5,146 nt of DNA, from assembly GCA_002695185.1 (NCBI GenBank), contig NZOF01000197.1, positions 4,777 to 9,922 of the forward strand, read 5' to 3'. Below the pieces are notes generated by a model. That model did not search any database. It saw only the letters and a program-made list of their open reading frames with translations, and was not told where the DNA came from. The position numbers and the translations under genes were made by a program. The DNA is from Erythrobacter sp. (GTDB lineage Bacteria > Pseudomonadota > Alphaproteobacteria > Sphingomonadales > Sphingomonadaceae). Below, piece after piece: positions 1 to 5,146 of this stretch; position 1 is the first letter of the stretch, and each line of letters begins with the position of its first letter.

Positions 1-1374
1 GCGCTGCCCGTCGTGCGCCGCTTCATCGATGCGGTCACCGAAAAGGCGATCGGGTCGGAAGTCCTCAAATCGGTCACGCCTGGTCAGCAGGTCGTCAAGA
101 TCGTCAATGACGAGCTGGTCGAAATGCTCGGCGGCGACGGCGAAGATGCCGAACCGCGCGAACTGAATCTCAACGCCAAGCCGCCGGTCGTCATCATGAT
201 GGTCGGTCTGCAGGGTTCGGGTAAGACGACCACGACCGCCAAGCTCGGCAAGCTGCTGCGTGAGAAACACGGCAAGAAGGCCATGATGGCCTCGCTCGAC
301 GTCAATCGTCCGGCGGCGCAGGAACAGCTCCAGATCCTGGGCGAGCAGGTCGATGTGGCCACGCTCCCCATCGTAGCCGGCCAGCAACCGGTCGACATCG
401 CCCGCCGCGCCATGGAAGCCGCCAAGCTGGCCGCGTCCGATGTGCTGCTGCTCGATACTGCGGGCCGCCTGCATGTCGATGAAGCGCTGATGGCCGAGAT
501 GAAGGCGATCAACGCCGTTTCCTCGCCCACCGAAGTGCTGCTGGTGGTCGACAGCCTGACCGGTCAGGACGCGGTCAACGTCGCGCAGAGCTTTACCGGC
601 GAAGTGCCGCTCACCGGTGTTGTGCTGACCCGGATGGACGGCGATGCTCGCGGCGGTGCGGCGCTGTCGATGCGCTATGTCACCGGCAAGCCGGTCAAGT
701 TTGCCGGTACCGGCGAAAAGCTCGATGCGATCGAAGCCTTCGATCCCAAGCGCGTGGCCGGCCGCATCCTCGGCATGGGCGACGTCGTGTCGCTGGTCGA
801 GCGTGCTGCAACCGCGATCAAGGAAGAAGAGGCCGAAGCGCTCGCCAAGAAGATGGCGAAGGGCGAGTTCGACCTCGACGATCTGCGCATGCAGTTGAAG
901 CAGATGCAAAGCATGGGCGGCCTTGGCGCGCTTGCTGGCATGATGCCGGGCATGAAGAAGGCCAAGGCAGCGATGGCGTCGAGCGGGATGGACGACAAGG
1001 TTCTCGTTCACATGGATGCGATCATTGGCTCCATGACACCCAAGGAACGCAAATTGCCCAAGCTCCTCAACGCCAAGCGCAAGAAGCGCGTGGCGGCGGG
1101 TTCGGGAACACAGGTGCAGGACGTGAACAAGGTGCTCAAGATGCATCAGGAAATGTCCAAGGCCATGAAACAGATCAAGAAGATGGGCGGGCTCAAGGGG
1201 CTCGGCGCGCTGTTCGGCAAAGGCGGTCTGGGTGCCGCCATGCCGGGTCTCGGCGGTCCGGGCGGCCCAGGCCCGATGGGCGGCCTTCCGGGTCTCGGCG
1301 GTGGCGGAAAGGGTCCTTCCGTGGATCCAGATACGCTGCCCCCCGAGCTGCGCGATATGCTGAACAAGAAATAA
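1..1374 (+). CDS. ffh: Signal recognition particle GTPase Ffh (5' end cut off by window)
   Basis: Ffh is the protein subunit of the bacterial signal recognition particle. With 4.5S RNA it binds signal sequences on nascent chains and delivers ribosomes to FtsY at the inner membrane. The frame is open from base 1, so the first residues (ALPVVRRF) lie inside the N domain and the GTG at 13 is an internal valine, not the start; by family length roughly 35-45 residues are missing. Counting from that valine: P-loop GLQGSGKTT at 65-73, DTAGR (G3) at 148-152, TRMDG (G4, Arg in place of the common Lys) at 206-210, GTGEK (G5) at 232-236. The M domain follows from about 260, with Met-rich stretches and the 4.5S RNA-binding segment RKKRVAAGSGT at 356-366. 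The tail at about 391-433 is rich in Gly, Pro and Met. The stop is TAA. The rpsP gene follows after 38 nt. Identity is near certain. Confidence 0.98.
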   Translation, partial: ALPVVRRFIDAVTEKAIGSEVLKSVTPGQQVVKIVNDELVEMLGGDGEDAEPRELNLNAKPPVVIMMVGLQGSGKTTTTAKLGKLLREKHGKKAMMASLDVNRPAAQEQLQILGEQVDVATLPIVAGQQPVDIARRAMEAAKLAASDVLLLDTAGRLHVDEALMAEMKAINAVSSPTEVLLVVDSLTGQDAVNVAQSFTGEVPLTGVVLTRMDGDARGGAALSMRYVTGKPVKFAGTGEKLDAIEAFDPKRVAGRILGMGDVVSLVERAATAIKEEEAEALAKKMAKGEFDLDDLRMQLKQMQSMGGLGALAGMMPGMKKAKAAMASSGMDDKVLVHMDAIIGSMTPKERKLPKLLNAKRKKRVAAGSGTQVQDVNKVLKMHQEMSKAMKQIKKMGGLKGLGALFGKGGLGAAMPGLGGPGGPGPMGGLPGLGGGGKGPSVDPDTLPPELRDMLNKK

Positions 1375-1412
1375 CTAGATTACCGATATTTACATTCGAA
1401 AGGTGAAGTAAA
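1375..1412 (+). other. AT-rich ffh-rpsP intergenic leader
   Basis: These 38 nt are only about one-third G+C between GC-rich genes. They hold the rpsP ribosome binding site and no hairpin followed by a T-run, so ffh transcripts can probably continue into rpsP. A loose promoter-like pair (TGAACA at 1361-1366, GATATT at 1385-1390, 18-nt spacer) is visible but too poor to call. The AT-richness may instead keep the rpsP start unstructured. Confidence 0.4.
1401..1406 (+). promoter_or_regulatory. Ribosome binding site of rpsP
   Basis: AGGTGA lies 6 nt upstream of the ATG at 1413 and supports that start, which also gives the canonical S16 N terminus [11 protein letters not shown]. Confidence 0.75.
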
Positions 1413-1892
1413 ATGGCAGTTGCAATTCGTCTGTCGCGCGGTGGCGCGAAGAAGCGTCCTTATTACCGTATCGTCGTGTCGGACTCGCGCAGCCCGCGTG
1501 ACGGCAAGTATCTCGAGCAGATCGGCACCTACAACCCGATGCTGCCGAAGGATTCGGGCGAGCGCGTAAAGCTCGACGAAGATCGTGCGCGTCACTGGCT
1601 GAAGGTCGGTGCGGTTCCTTCGGACCGTGTCCATCGCTTCTTCGACGCTGCAGGCATTCTCGAGCGTGCACCGCGCAACAACCCGAAGAAGGGTGAGCCG
1701 GGCGAAGCCGCCAAGGAACGTGCGGAAGAAAAGGCTGCCAAGGAAGCCGAAGCTGCTGAAGCCGCCAAGGCTGCCGAAGAAGAAGCCAAGGCCGCTGCCG
1801 AAGCTCCGGCTGAAGAAGCTGCAGCCGAGGAAGAGGGCGCCGGCGCGGAAGCTGCTGAAACCGCAGACGCAGCCGAAGAAAAGGCCGAGTAA
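1413..1892 (+). CDS. rpsP: 30S ribosomal protein bS16 with long Ala/Glu-rich tail
   Basis: bS16 is a small-subunit protein that binds 16S rRNA early in assembly and stabilises the 5' and central domain junction. Residues 1-85 are the whole conserved domain: [11 protein letters not shown] at the start, [17 protein letters not shown] at about 15-31, GTYNP at 38-42, and [20 protein letters not shown] at 58-77. E. coli S16 is about 82 residues; this one is 159. The extra part, from about 98 on, is almost only Ala, Glu and Lys, which predicts a charged helix or disordered tail; C-terminal extensions of S16 are common in alphaproteobacteria. Start choice is supported by AGGTGA 6 nt upstream. The rimM gene begins 9 nt after the stop, so the two are very probably co-transcribed. 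Identity is near certain; the role of the tail is unknown. Confidence 0.97.
   Translation: MAVAIRLSRGGAKKRPYYRIVVSDSRSPRDGKYLEQIGTYNPMLPKDSGERVKLDEDRARHWLKVGAVPSDRVHRFFDAAGILERAPRNNPKKGEPGEAAKERAEEKAAKEAEAAEAAKAAEEEAKAAAEAPAEEAAAEEEGAGAEAAETADAAEEKAE
1704..1889 (+). repeat. Low-complexity Ala/Glu/Lys coding repeat in rpsP
   Basis: This stretch encodes bS16 residues 98-159. It is built from recurring GCC-AAG, GAA-GCC and GCT-GAA codon steps, giving imperfect short repeats of AAKEAE and AEEEAKAA type. Such tracts can change length by slippage in units of three bases without breaking the frame, so the tail length may vary between related strains. The repeat is imperfect and no single period runs through it. 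Confidence 0.6.
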
Positions 1893-1901
1893 GCCTTTCC
1901 G

Positions 1902-2387
1902 ATGCAGGACAAGCCCGTCACGTTGGCAGCCGTAACCGGTGCGCATGGCGTGGCGGGCGAAGTCCGTCTGAAGCTGTTTGGGGAGGGGCTGGAAGGTCTC
2001 AAACCCCACAAGAGCTTCAACGAAGGCGCTCTGACGCTTTCCAAGGTCCGTAGCGACAACAAGGGCGGCGCTATCGCGCGCTTCGCCGAGGTGGCCGACC
2101 GTACGGCTGCCGAGAAACTGCGTGGCACTGTCCTCACTGTATCGCGCGATGCCTTGCCTGCGCTGGAAGAGGGCGAATTTTACCATTCCGACCTGTATGG
2201 CCTGACCGTCGTCACCGATAGCGGAGATGAAATCGGGACTGTTTGCGCGGTCGAGAATTTTGGCGCGACGGATATCGTCGAGATCGAAAAGGCGGATGGC
2301 AAGAAGTTCATGGTTCCTCTGACCAAGCAGGCCGTTCCGGGCTGGGATAGTGAGAACCTGACTGTGAATAGCGACTTCATCGAATAG
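1902..2387 (+). CDS. rimM: Ribosome maturation factor RimM
   Basis: RimM binds the 30S head, including protein S19, and assists late 16S rRNA processing and assembly. At 161 residues it is slightly short for the family (E. coli about 182). The N-terminal RimM barrel is at about 7-86, with the signature GAHGVAGEVRLKLF at 13-26 and a DRTAAEKLRG helix at 66-75. The linker EGEFYHSDLYGL at 90-101 matches the family pattern of an aromatic residue before DL-GL. The C-terminal PRC barrel runs from about 100 to 160, with ENFGATDIVEIE at 118-129 and KKFMVPLTKQAVP at 134-146. There is no good Shine-Dalgarno sequence just upstream (AAGG at 1881-1884 is 17 nt away), which fits translational coupling to rpsP across the 9-nt gap. 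It is the last gene before the classical cluster is interrupted. Confidence 0.96.
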   Translation: MQDKPVTLAAVTGAHGVAGEVRLKLFGEGLEGLKPHKSFNEGALTLSKVRSDNKGGAIARFAEVADRTAAEKLRGTVLTVSRDALPALEEGEFYHSDLYGLTVVTDSGDEIGTVCAVENFGATDIVEIEKADGKKFMVPLTKQAVPGWDSENLTVNSDFIE

Positions 2388-2410
2388 GAACATCTGGCTT
2401 CCGCATTCCG

Positions 2411-2428
2411 TTGGTCCGACATGACCGA
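2411..2428 (+). promoter_or_regulatory. Possible hairpin over the lipoprotein start codon
   Basis: TTGGTC (2411-2416) can pair with GACCGA (2423-2428), with one G-T wobble, enclosing a 6-nt loop that contains the first two bases of the ATG at 2421. No Shine-Dalgarno-like sequence precedes this ATG. A 6-bp stem of this kind can arise by chance, so any role in limiting translation is speculative. Confidence 0.25.
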
Positions 2429-3155
2429 CGTCCTCAAATCCCTCGCTTTTCCGGTGATACTTGCGCTGGTGGCATGCGGCTCTCCCGAAAGCCAGCCGGC
2501 CAGCGAAGACTCCGATCTGCCCGCTGAGACCGATGCCGGAGCAGGCGGCGGCATGGATCGACCGGATCTCGCTGAAGGCGACATTACCGTCGAAGGGCGC
2601 ATAGAGGCCGGAGTTGAATGCCAGATCATTCGCACGCCCGACGGCGATACATGGGCGCTTGCGCTTGATGAAGAGGCATTCGGCCGGGGCGATTATGTCC
2701 GCATAACCGGAAACAGAGCGGAAATGAGCATCTGCCAGGAGGGCAAGGGGACAATCGAGCCCAATCGTATCGACTCCATCGCACCCCCCGCACGGGACCG
2801 CGATCCGGCCAGGGCCGGAGGTGTGGAACTAACCGAAAATTACCTGACGGGCGCTTGGGTGGCGAAAGGCGTCTCAGCCAATTGCAACAAGCCCGATTTC
2901 ACCATTCGTCGCACTTCCGGCGGTCTCGTTATGAACGCCGCCATTCAGGATCATGACAACAGCGCGTTGATCGTACTCGGTAATTACCCGCGCCTCGACC
3001 TCGATGAACCGAGACAGGACTTGCCAATGGAAAGCCGCGGACCCGATGGGGTCGCAATCCTGAGACCTGCGACCGATGCAGCATATAACCCGATCACTAT
3101 CGGGTCGGCGGCCGTAGAAGGCGATGGAGCGGTGTTTATCAAATGTCGGGGCTAG
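2421..3155 (+). CDS. Putative outer-membrane lipoprotein of unknown function
   Basis: I do not recognise this 244-residue protein with confidence. The N terminus has a short n-region with Lys6, a hydrophobic core at about 8-17 and a lipobox LVAC with Cys19, so it is predicted to be exported and lipidated; Gly20, not Asp, after the Cys suggests the outer membrane. Residues 21-50 are a Ser/Glu/Asp/Gly/Pro linker. Residues 54-118 ([18 protein letters not shown], then [16 protein letters not shown] and TIEPNRI) look like a small beta barrel resembling the OB-like DUF5818 type, recalled by eye only. Residues 137-244 form a second part starting with YLTGAWV. Apart from Cys19 there are four cysteines, C67/C105 in the first part and C155/C242 in the second, suggesting one disulfide in each. 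It lies 33 nt after rimM in the same frame, without a clear ribosome binding site, so expression by read-through from rimM is plausible. No other in-frame ATG, GTG or TTG lies between the rimM stop and this ATG. Confidence 0.85.
   Translation: MTDVLKSLAFPVILALVACGSPESQPASEDSDLPAETDAGAGGGMDRPDLAEGDITVEGRIEAGVECQIIRTPDGDTWALALDEEAFGRGDYVRITGNRAEMSICQEGKGTIEPNRIDSIAPPARDRDPARAGGVELTENYLTGAWVAKGVSANCNKPDFTIRRTSGGLVMNAAIQDHDNSALIVLGNYPRLDLDEPRQDLPMESRGPDGVAILRPATDAAYNPITIGSAAVEGDGAVFIKCRG
3152..3155. other. Overlapping convergent stop codons (CTAG)
   Basis: The palindrome CTAG carries the last bases of both genes: TAG on the plus strand (3153-3155) ends the lipoprotein gene, and TAG on the minus strand (3154-3152) ends the flavoprotein gene. 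The two reading frames overlap tail to tail by 4 nt. There is no intergenic space for a terminator, so each transcript must end inside, or run antisense into, its neighbour. Confidence 0.9.
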
Positions 3156-4072
3156 CGGCGTAGGGGCGTTTTCTCTGCGAGATGATTGCGGATCGTCGTA
3201 GCCGCAACTCCAGCCTGTCCCATCGCGTGACTTATCTGGTCGAGCCCAACCACCACGTCGCCAGCGGCGAAAAGACCTTTTATGCTGGTTCCCAGATGGT
3301 CGCCCACTTCGATGCACCCTTCTTCACTGACATCGGCGCCACAGGACTTCGCCAGCTCCGAGCGAATGACCGAGCCAAGCGCGGGATACATGGAATCGAA
3401 TTGCATTCGTCCATCGGCCGTGTCGAACGCGATTTTGCCGTTCTCGATGCCAAAACCGCCGCATGGGCCAGCGACACGCTCGATCCCGGCATCGTCAAGT
3501 GCAGCGCTGCACTGATCGGAGAGGTCGTGATCTCCATGAGGTGATACGAGCGTGATGTCTTTTGTATAGCTGCGCAGGAATTGCGCTTCGGCGGTTCCAT
3601 GGTCGCCGGTACCGATTACTGCGACCTTTTTGTCGGTCACTTCATAGCCATCGCAAACCGGGCAATAACGGATCAGACCGCGAGAAATAGCTTCGCTATG
3701 GAGTTGATCATCGACCCCCTTGGGACGGTTGTTAACTACCCCTGTCGCCAGCAGAACAGTGCGGGATCGATAGCTTTCATCGTCGCAGGTAACGGTGAAG
3801 CATTCGTCGGGTTTGGTAAGATCCGTCACGCGCTTGGGTTCGCGCTGTGCCCCATATTTCGCGGCCTGTTCGCGCATCCTTTCGAGCAGCTCGTTACCAT
3901 TGATGCCATCCGGAAAACCCGCATGATTATGGCTGGTCGGAATCCAGCTTGCCCGGCTCGTACCGCAGTCGAACATGCGAATCTTTAAATGGTAGCGGGC
4001 AAGGTAGATCGCTGCGGTAAGGCCAGCGGGCCCAGCACCGATTATGATGCAGTCGTCGACGGTTTGGCTCAT
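3152..4072 (-). CDS. Thioredoxin-reductase-like FAD-dependent oxidoreductase
   Basis: This is a two-Rossmann-fold flavoprotein of the low-molecular-weight thioredoxin reductase superfamily, 306 residues, probably cytoplasmic. The FAD-binding GAGPAG is at 12-17. A block typical of the reductase-like subgroup, [18 protein letters not shown], is at 39-56. ATG at 109-111 starts the hinge to the second domain. The redox motif CPVCDGYE has Cys137 and Cys140, matching the CATCDG position of TrxB. The second nucleotide fold reads [14 protein letters not shown] at 150-163 in place of the usual GGGDSAxEEA. The HRRxxxR block that binds the NADPH phosphate in TrxB is absent; the equivalent reads [20 protein letters not shown] at 267-274 is the C-terminal FAD motif. 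The electron donor and protein substrate are therefore unknown. The ATG at 4072 is the only usable start (no in-frame ATG, GTG or TTG back to the upstream stop) but has no good ribosome binding site. Calling it trxB would overstate the evidence. Confidence 0.9.
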   Translation of the reverse strand: MSQTVDDCIIIGAGPAGLTAAIYLARYHLKIRMFDCGTSRASWIPTSHNHAGFPDGINGNELLERMREQAAKYGAQREPKRVTDLTKPDECFTVTCDDESYRSRTVLLATGVVNNRPKGVDDQLHSEAISRGLIRYCPVCDGYEVTDKKVAVIGTGDHGTAEAQFLRSYTKDITLVSPHGDHDLSDQCSAALDDAGIERVAGPCGGFGIENGKIAFDTADGRMQFDSMYPALGSVIRSELAKSCGADVSEEGCIEVGDHLGTSIKGLFAAGDVVVGLDQISHAMGQAGVAATTIRNHLAEKTPLRR

Positions 4073-4137
4073 TGAGGGATGAACGCGCGGTTTCCCTTTG
4101 GGTGCCCGTTTGACCTTCCATGTAATTCGCAGATGTG

Positions 4138-4166
4138 TGTATTGCTTGAGTAGAGCAGTCCTTCAA
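4138..4166 (-). promoter_or_regulatory. Candidate sigma70-type promoter of the flavoprotein gene
   Basis: Read on the minus strand, TTGAAG (4166-4161, 4 of 6 to TTGACA) is followed after 17 nt by AATACA (4143-4138, 3 of 6 to TATAAT). Transcription would start near 4131 and leave a leader of about 60 nt. The spacing is ideal but the -10 match is weak. Confidence 0.25.
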
Positions 4167-4181
4167 TCGATCGGTAGAGAG

Positions 4182-4187
4182 TATCAT
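4182..4187 (+). promoter_or_regulatory. Candidate -10 box for the small membrane protein gene
   Basis: TATCAT matches TATAAT at 5 of 6 positions and would place the RNA start near 4194, about 26 nt before the ATG and just upstream of the ribosome binding site. No good -35 box lies 16-18 nt upstream, so it may need an activator or another sigma factor, or may be chance. Confidence 0.25.
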
Positions 4188-4205
4188 GGAACGACGAAAG
4201 AATTT

Positions 4206-4211
4206 GGGAGG
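4206..4211 (+). promoter_or_regulatory. Strong Shine-Dalgarno sequence of the small membrane protein gene
   Basis: GGGAGG, with full GGAGG core, sits 8 nt before the ATG at 4220. It is the best ribosome binding site in the window and the main reason for accepting the following short frame as a gene. Confidence 0.75.
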
Positions 4212-4219
4212 GTCTATCG

Positions 4220-4516
4220 ATGTTGGATAACGCAGCCTTTTTGATCGCTACATATGCAGCGATGGCCGCAGGAATTAGTGTCGCGGTCGCCAAGCTTTCG
4301 CCCGCGATCGGACCGCGTTTGCGAAATCTGTTCTCAGGCTCGGCGCCGCTAGCCGGGGTGCTATCGTTGCGGATGGATGGCGCAGACAGCGTCACCCTGT
4401 ACGGAACCGACCTGATCGCAGCGAGCGGCTTACTTGTTCTTGGCTTGGCCACATCCAGCCTCGTCACTAAGCTCCTGACTGCGTACCCGGCGGAGAATCG
4501 TCCGGTTCCGCGCTGA
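4220..4516 (+). CDS. Small putative membrane protein of unknown function
   Basis: I do not recognise this 98-residue protein. Two hydrophobic stretches, about 5-24 (AAFLIATYAAMAAGISVAVA) and about 63-85 (centred on LIAASGLLVLGLATS), could each span the membrane. The segment between them carries basic residues Lys25, Arg33, Arg35 and Arg51, which favours a cytoplasmic loop, so both ends may face the periplasm, although Lys84 and the basic tail make this uncertain. Evidence that it is real: a strong GGGAGG 8 nt upstream, its own upstream intergenic region, and mostly G or C third codon positions. Against it: short length, no known family seen, and an open antisense frame over the same bases. 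It ends 40 nt before trmD on the same strand, so the two may share a transcript. Confidence 0.62.
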   Translation: MLDNAAFLIATYAAMAAGISVAVAKLSPAIGPRLRNLFSGSAPLAGVLSLRMDGADSVTLYGTDLIAASGLLVLGLATSSLVTKLLTAYPAENRPVPR

Positions 4517-4545
4517 CGGGATGGAATTGCTGTCCTACTAGAGCT

Positions 4546-4549
4546 AGGG
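4546..4549 (+). promoter_or_regulatory. Weak ribosome binding site of trmD
   Basis: AGGG lies 7 nt before the ATG at 4557. It is a modest match, but that ATG yields the normal TrmD N terminus with the YPEMF motif ten residues in. Confidence 0.5.
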
Positions 4550-4556
4550 CGCGGCA

Positions 4557-5146
4557 ATGACATTTGCCGCTACAATCCTGACGCTGTATCCCGAGATGTT
4601 CCCCGGTCCGCTAGGCATTTCGCTGGCGGGCCGTGCTCTGGAGCGCGGAGACTGGTCGTGCGAGACCGTGCAGATTCGCGATTTCGCATACGACAAGCAC
4701 CGCACGGTCGACGATACACCGGCAGGCGGCGGAGCGGGCATGGTGCTCAAGGCCGATGTGCTGGGGCCAGCGATAGAGAGCGTGGGCACGGGCAGGCCTA
4801 TCCTTGCCATGACACCGCGCGGCGAGCCTATCTCGCAGGAGCGGATCCGCGAGATTGCAGAGGGGCCGGGAATCGCGATCCTGTGCGGGCGCTTCGAGGG
4901 CTTCGATGAGCGGATTTTCGAGGCCCACCCGCAGATCGAAGAGGTAAGCCTTGCCGATATCGTGCTTTCCGGAGGAGAGACTGCCGCCCTTGCGATCCTC
5001 GACGCTTGCATTCGTCTGCTTCCCGGAGTAATGGGCGCGCCCGATAGCGGAGTCGAAGAGAGCTACGAAAACGGCCTCATCGAATATCCGCAATACACCC
5101 GACCTCAGGAATGGGAAGGGCGCACGATCCCTGAAGTGCTGCGATC
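4557..5146 (+). CDS. trmD: tRNA (guanine-37-N1)-methyltransferase TrmD (3' end cut off by window)
   Basis: TrmD is a SPOUT-class enzyme that uses S-adenosylmethionine to make m1G at position 37 of tRNAs with G36, preventing +1 frameshifting; it acts as a dimer. The frame starts at the ATG at 4557 and is open to the window edge: 196 residues of a family that is about 240-255 long. Visible motifs: TLYPEMF at 9-15, GRALERG at 25-31, [13 protein letters not shown] and PAGGGAGMV at 41-63, TPRGE at 86-90, the trefoil-knot cofactor site [12 protein letters not shown] at 109-120, [10 protein letters not shown] at 132-141, RLLPGVMG at 153-160, and the tRNA-binding and catalytic block [17 protein letters not shown] at 167-183. 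The residue matching the catalytic Asp169 of E. coli appears to be Glu168, and the usual GRYEG is GRFEG. In most proteobacteria trmD directly follows rimM; here three genes intervene. Confidence 0.97.
   Translation, partial: MTFAATILTLYPEMFPGPLGISLAGRALERGDWSCETVQIRDFAYDKHRTVDDTPAGGGAGMVLKADVLGPAIESVGTGRPILAMTPRGEPISQERIREIAEGPGIAILCGRFEGFDERIFEAHPQIEEVSLADIVLSGGETAALAILDACIRLLPGVMGAPDSGVEESYENGLIEYPQYTRPQEWEGRTIPEVLR

Larger units (their letters stand above)
4073..4219. promoter_or_regulatory. Divergent intergenic region, likely promoters for both flanking genes
   Basis: These 147 nt separate the minus-strand flavoprotein start from the plus-strand small-protein start, are visibly richer in A+T than the genes around them, and have no convincing coding sequence. 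With genes starting outward on both sides, at least one promoter in each direction is expected here. Short CGATCG and ATCGAT palindromes occur at 4166-4173 and 4216-4221 but are too short to call an operator. Confidence 0.55.

Noticed and set aside
84..530. Minus-strand open frame within ffh, and other Ser/Ala/Pro-rich frames across rpsP, rimM and trmD.
   Set aside because: Long antisense open frames are expected in GC-rich genes; composition is shadow-like and the sense genes are certain.
628..642. Ffh G4 box reads TRMDG rather than TKxDG.
   Set aside because: Arg at this position is, as far as I recall, common in alphaproteobacterial Ffh, so I treat it as lineage-typical.
1380..2393. Minus-strand open frame of 337 codons covering rpsP and rimM.
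   Set aside because: Its length comes from antisense to the low-complexity rpsP tail, giving Phe/Gly/Ser runs; both sense genes are firmly identified.
3182..3988. Two plus-strand open frames (120 and 135 codons) opposite the flavoprotein gene.
   Set aside because: They lie fully antisense to a gene with clear FAD and CxxC motifs and have no family resemblance.
4110..4115. TTGACC on the plus strand in the divergent region, resembling a -35 box.
   Set aside because: No acceptable -10 box occurs 16-19 nt downstream.
4142..4156. Small inverted repeat TGCT/AGCA in the divergent intergenic region.
   Set aside because: A 4-bp stem is expected by chance and no T-run follows, so it is neither a terminator nor a convincing operator.
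4445..4473. Possible trmD promoter inside the small gene: TTGGCC, 17 nt, TAAGCT.
   Set aside because: The spacing is right but the -10 box matches only 3 of 6 positions inside coding sequence; too weak to list.
4069..4563. Minus-strand open frame of 164 codons ending in an ATGA overlap with the flavoprotein start.
   Set aside because: The ATGA overlap looks operon-like, but the frame runs antisense to the small membrane protein gene and into the trmD start, has Ser/Arg/Pro-rich composition typical of a shadow frame, and shows no recognisable domain.

Overview
The window looks like chromosomal DNA of an alphaproteobacterium, most likely a member of the Sphingomonadales and perhaps near Erythrobacteraceae. 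This rests on recognising protein style (Ffh with an NAKRKKR/GSGT M domain and TRMDG G4 box, S16 with a long Ala/Glu tail, TrmD with an [13 protein letters not shown] block) and on the GC-rich third codon positions. No database search was possible, so the genus is an inference.

Layout, left to right: (1) the 3' nine-tenths of ffh (SRP GTPase), cut by the left edge; (2) rpsP (ribosomal protein bS16) after a short AT-rich gap; (3) rimM (16S rRNA processing factor), 9 nt further on; (4) an unrecognised lipoprotein gene 33 nt after rimM and in the same reading frame; (5) on the minus strand, a thioredoxin-reductase-like flavoprotein whose stop codon overlaps the lipoprotein stop; (6) after a 147-nt divergent intergenic region, a 98-codon gene for a small, probably membrane-associated protein with a strong ribosome binding site; (7) trmD (tRNA m1G37 methyltransferase), cut by the right edge.

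The ffh, rpsP, rimM and trmD genes belong to the conserved translation and protein-export cluster that in many proteobacteria runs rpsP-rimM-trmD-rplS as one operon. Here about 2.2 kb separate rimM from trmD, including a gene on the opposite strand, so the classical operon is split. Transcription from rpsP would have to pass through an antisense gene to reach trmD, so trmD, with or without the small upstream gene, probably has its own promoter. The three inserted genes are the least understood content. The lipoprotein has two cysteine pairs that could form disulfides. The flavoprotein keeps the redox-active CPVCDG but lacks the usual NADPH-phosphate-binding HRRxxxR block.

I saw no tRNA or rRNA gene, CRISPR array, insertion sequence or convincing rho-independent terminator. 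The strongest points for follow-up are the operon split, the electron donor and target of the reductase-like protein, and the two uncharacterised envelope proteins.
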